Shown here: positions 5,876-6,628 of the stretch, in pieces
Numbering within the stretch: position 1 is the stretch's first letter
How the letters are laid out: each line of letters begins with the position of its first letter
From: Pseudomonadota bacterium
GTDB taxonomy: Bacteria; Pseudomonadota; Gammaproteobacteria; Burkholderiales; Burkholderiaceae_B
Length of the DNA: 6,628 bases
NCBI GenBank assembly: GCA_021793095.1
Contig: JAJYTK010000058.1
Location: 1-6,628, forward strand
Direction of reading: 5' to 3'
The notes under the pieces: model-generated
What the model saw: only the letters and a program-made list of their open reading frames with translations
The model's database searches: none
What the model was told of the DNA's origin: nothing
Translations under genes and position numbers: made by a program

Positions 5876-6628
5876 ATGCCTAAATTTGTCTTTCTGTGGA
5901 CGGATGCATTTTTGTGGGGCTTGGCCCTCGCCATCGTATTGTATTTGGTCTTTATCGCTCGTCGAGTGGCACTGCGCGGGGCCTGGTTGTCTGTGGTGCG
6001 CACCCCATCTGCAGCGGCAGCAGGTGTGGTGTTATTGGTTTTTTTCTTTATTGGTTTACTGGATTCCATCCACTATCGGCCTTTGCTGCCAGCCAGCAAC
6101 CAAGCACAACAAACGCAGCATTACGCGCCATTTGTGCGCTCCGCCTTGGATGAGGTTTTGGGTTGGGTCGGCTTAGATGCCAAAGAGCGCAGTTATTCAG
6201 CGCCTTTTGCGCGTACTTTGTTTTTCAAAGAAACCCAAATCATAGATGATGAGCCAGTGCGGGATTTCCCACCTTTGGTCAATGCGGCACACGAGATCAG
6301 TGATGATGAGACACATCGCGATCAGTTGATTCGCTTGCTGGGCAAAGTGCTGATGTGGGGGGCTATTTTTGTCGTACTGCTACGCTTTTTATTGTTTGCG
6401 CTGGTGCGCGCTTTGCAACGTAAAGTAGGGACACTTCAGCCGAGATCGCAAGCAATGCCTGCTGCGGTTAAAGCCGCGTGGCTCAGTTTAAGCATCATAG
6501 GCGTGGTTTTGATTGCCGTGGCTATTTTGAGCCCACATTTTTATGTGTTAGGTACGGATCGCTCTGGCAACGATGTGATTTATCAGGCAGTCAAAAGCAT
6601 ACGCACGGCTTGGGTCATTGGGACCTTA
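5876..6628 (+). CDS. ABC transporter permease, DppC/OppC type with extended N-terminal region, 3' end outside window
   Basis: 251 codons are open to the right edge without a stop. The visible part ends with FYVLGTDRSGNDVIYQAVKS (222-241), the periplasmic GTDxxGxDV signature that in DppC/OppC proteins follows the first helix. In those proteins the signature usually lies near residue 80-110; here it is at about 226, so the N-terminal region is longer by well over 100 residues. Four hydrophobic helices are seen at about 11-28, 47-64, 156-179 and 200-219. Basic residues at 29-42 and 180-199 suggest these loops are cytoplasmic, leaving a periplasmic segment of about 90 residues (65-155). The core transmembrane domain with the EAA loop lies beyond the edge. 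ATG at 5876 follows AGAGA by 5 bases; ATG at 5861 is in frame but touches AAGG with no spacer. It would pair with the DppB-type permease just upstream. Confidence 0.85.
   Translation, partial: MPKFVFLWTDAFLWGLALAIVLYLVFIARRVALRGAWLSVVRTPSAAAAGVVLLVFFFIGLLDSIHYRPLLPASNQAQQTQHYAPFVRSALDEVLGWVGLDAKERSYSAPFARTLFFKETQIIDDEPVRDFPPLVNAAHEISDDETHRDQLIRLLGKVLMWGAIFVVLLRFLLFALVRALQRKVGTLQPRSQAMPAAVKAAWLSLSIIGVVLIAVAILSPHFYVLGTDRSGNDVIYQAVKSIRTAWVIGTL

Noticed and set aside
5886..6176. Overlapping short plus-strand frames within the second permease
   Set aside because: The frame from 5876 is open to the window edge and carries the permease motifs; the others are shadows with Cys/Trp-rich, low-plausibility translations.
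1..6628. Search for a defence system, CRISPR array, mobile element, tRNA or rRNA
   Set aside because: No regularly spaced repeats, transposase or integrase motifs, terminal inverted repeats, tRNA-like cloverleaf or rRNA-like sequence were seen. The nuclease belongs to a housekeeping-type exported family and is not evidence of a defence system.

Overview
The window reads as ordinary chromosomal DNA of a Gram-negative bacterium, most likely a pseudomonadote (Beta- or Gammaproteobacteria). The evidence is a lipoprotein signal on a binding protein, periplasm-directed proteins, Shine-Dalgarno led genes in tight operons, and family assignments typical of that phylum. GC content looks close to one half by eye. 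The long forms of the binding protein and of the second permease remind me of Burkholderiales (Alcaligenaceae-like) transporters, but this placement is tentative.

Layout. (1) Positions 2-286, plus strand: the last 94 codons of an FMN-dependent alpha-hydroxy-acid dehydrogenase/oxidase (lactate/glycolate type); the rest lies upstream of the window. (2) Positions 287-401: a 115-base convergent intergenic gap with a short degenerate tandem repeat and a strong symmetrical hairpin, with A-run and T-run, that can terminate transcription from both sides. (3) Positions 402-1875, minus strand: a two-gene translationally coupled operon, first a DUF423 small membrane protein, then a nitronate monooxygenase-like flavoenzyme. 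(4) Positions 1876-1991: a divergent promoter region with a 7-bp inverted repeat. (5) Positions 1992-6628, plus strand: an apparent operon of a membrane-anchored or exported thermonuclease-family nuclease, a family 5 (peptide/opine/nickel class) ABC substrate-binding lipoprotein with an extra C-terminal membrane helix, a DppB/OppB-type permease, and a DppC/OppC-type permease with a long N-terminal extension that runs off the right edge.

How they work together. The binding protein and two permeases form the periplasmic and membrane parts of one importer of the dipeptide/oligopeptide class; the ATPase gene or genes are not in view and are expected downstream. The nuclease is separated from the binding-protein gene by only 26 bases (or 17, if a GTG start is used), so it is probably co-transcribed, although a functional link is not shown. 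The flavoenzyme operon and the hydroxy-acid dehydrogenase are separate units. I found no mobile element, CRISPR array, tRNA, rRNA or clear novel system. The most unusual points are the double membrane attachment predicted for the binding protein and the extra periplasmic domain predicted in the second permease.
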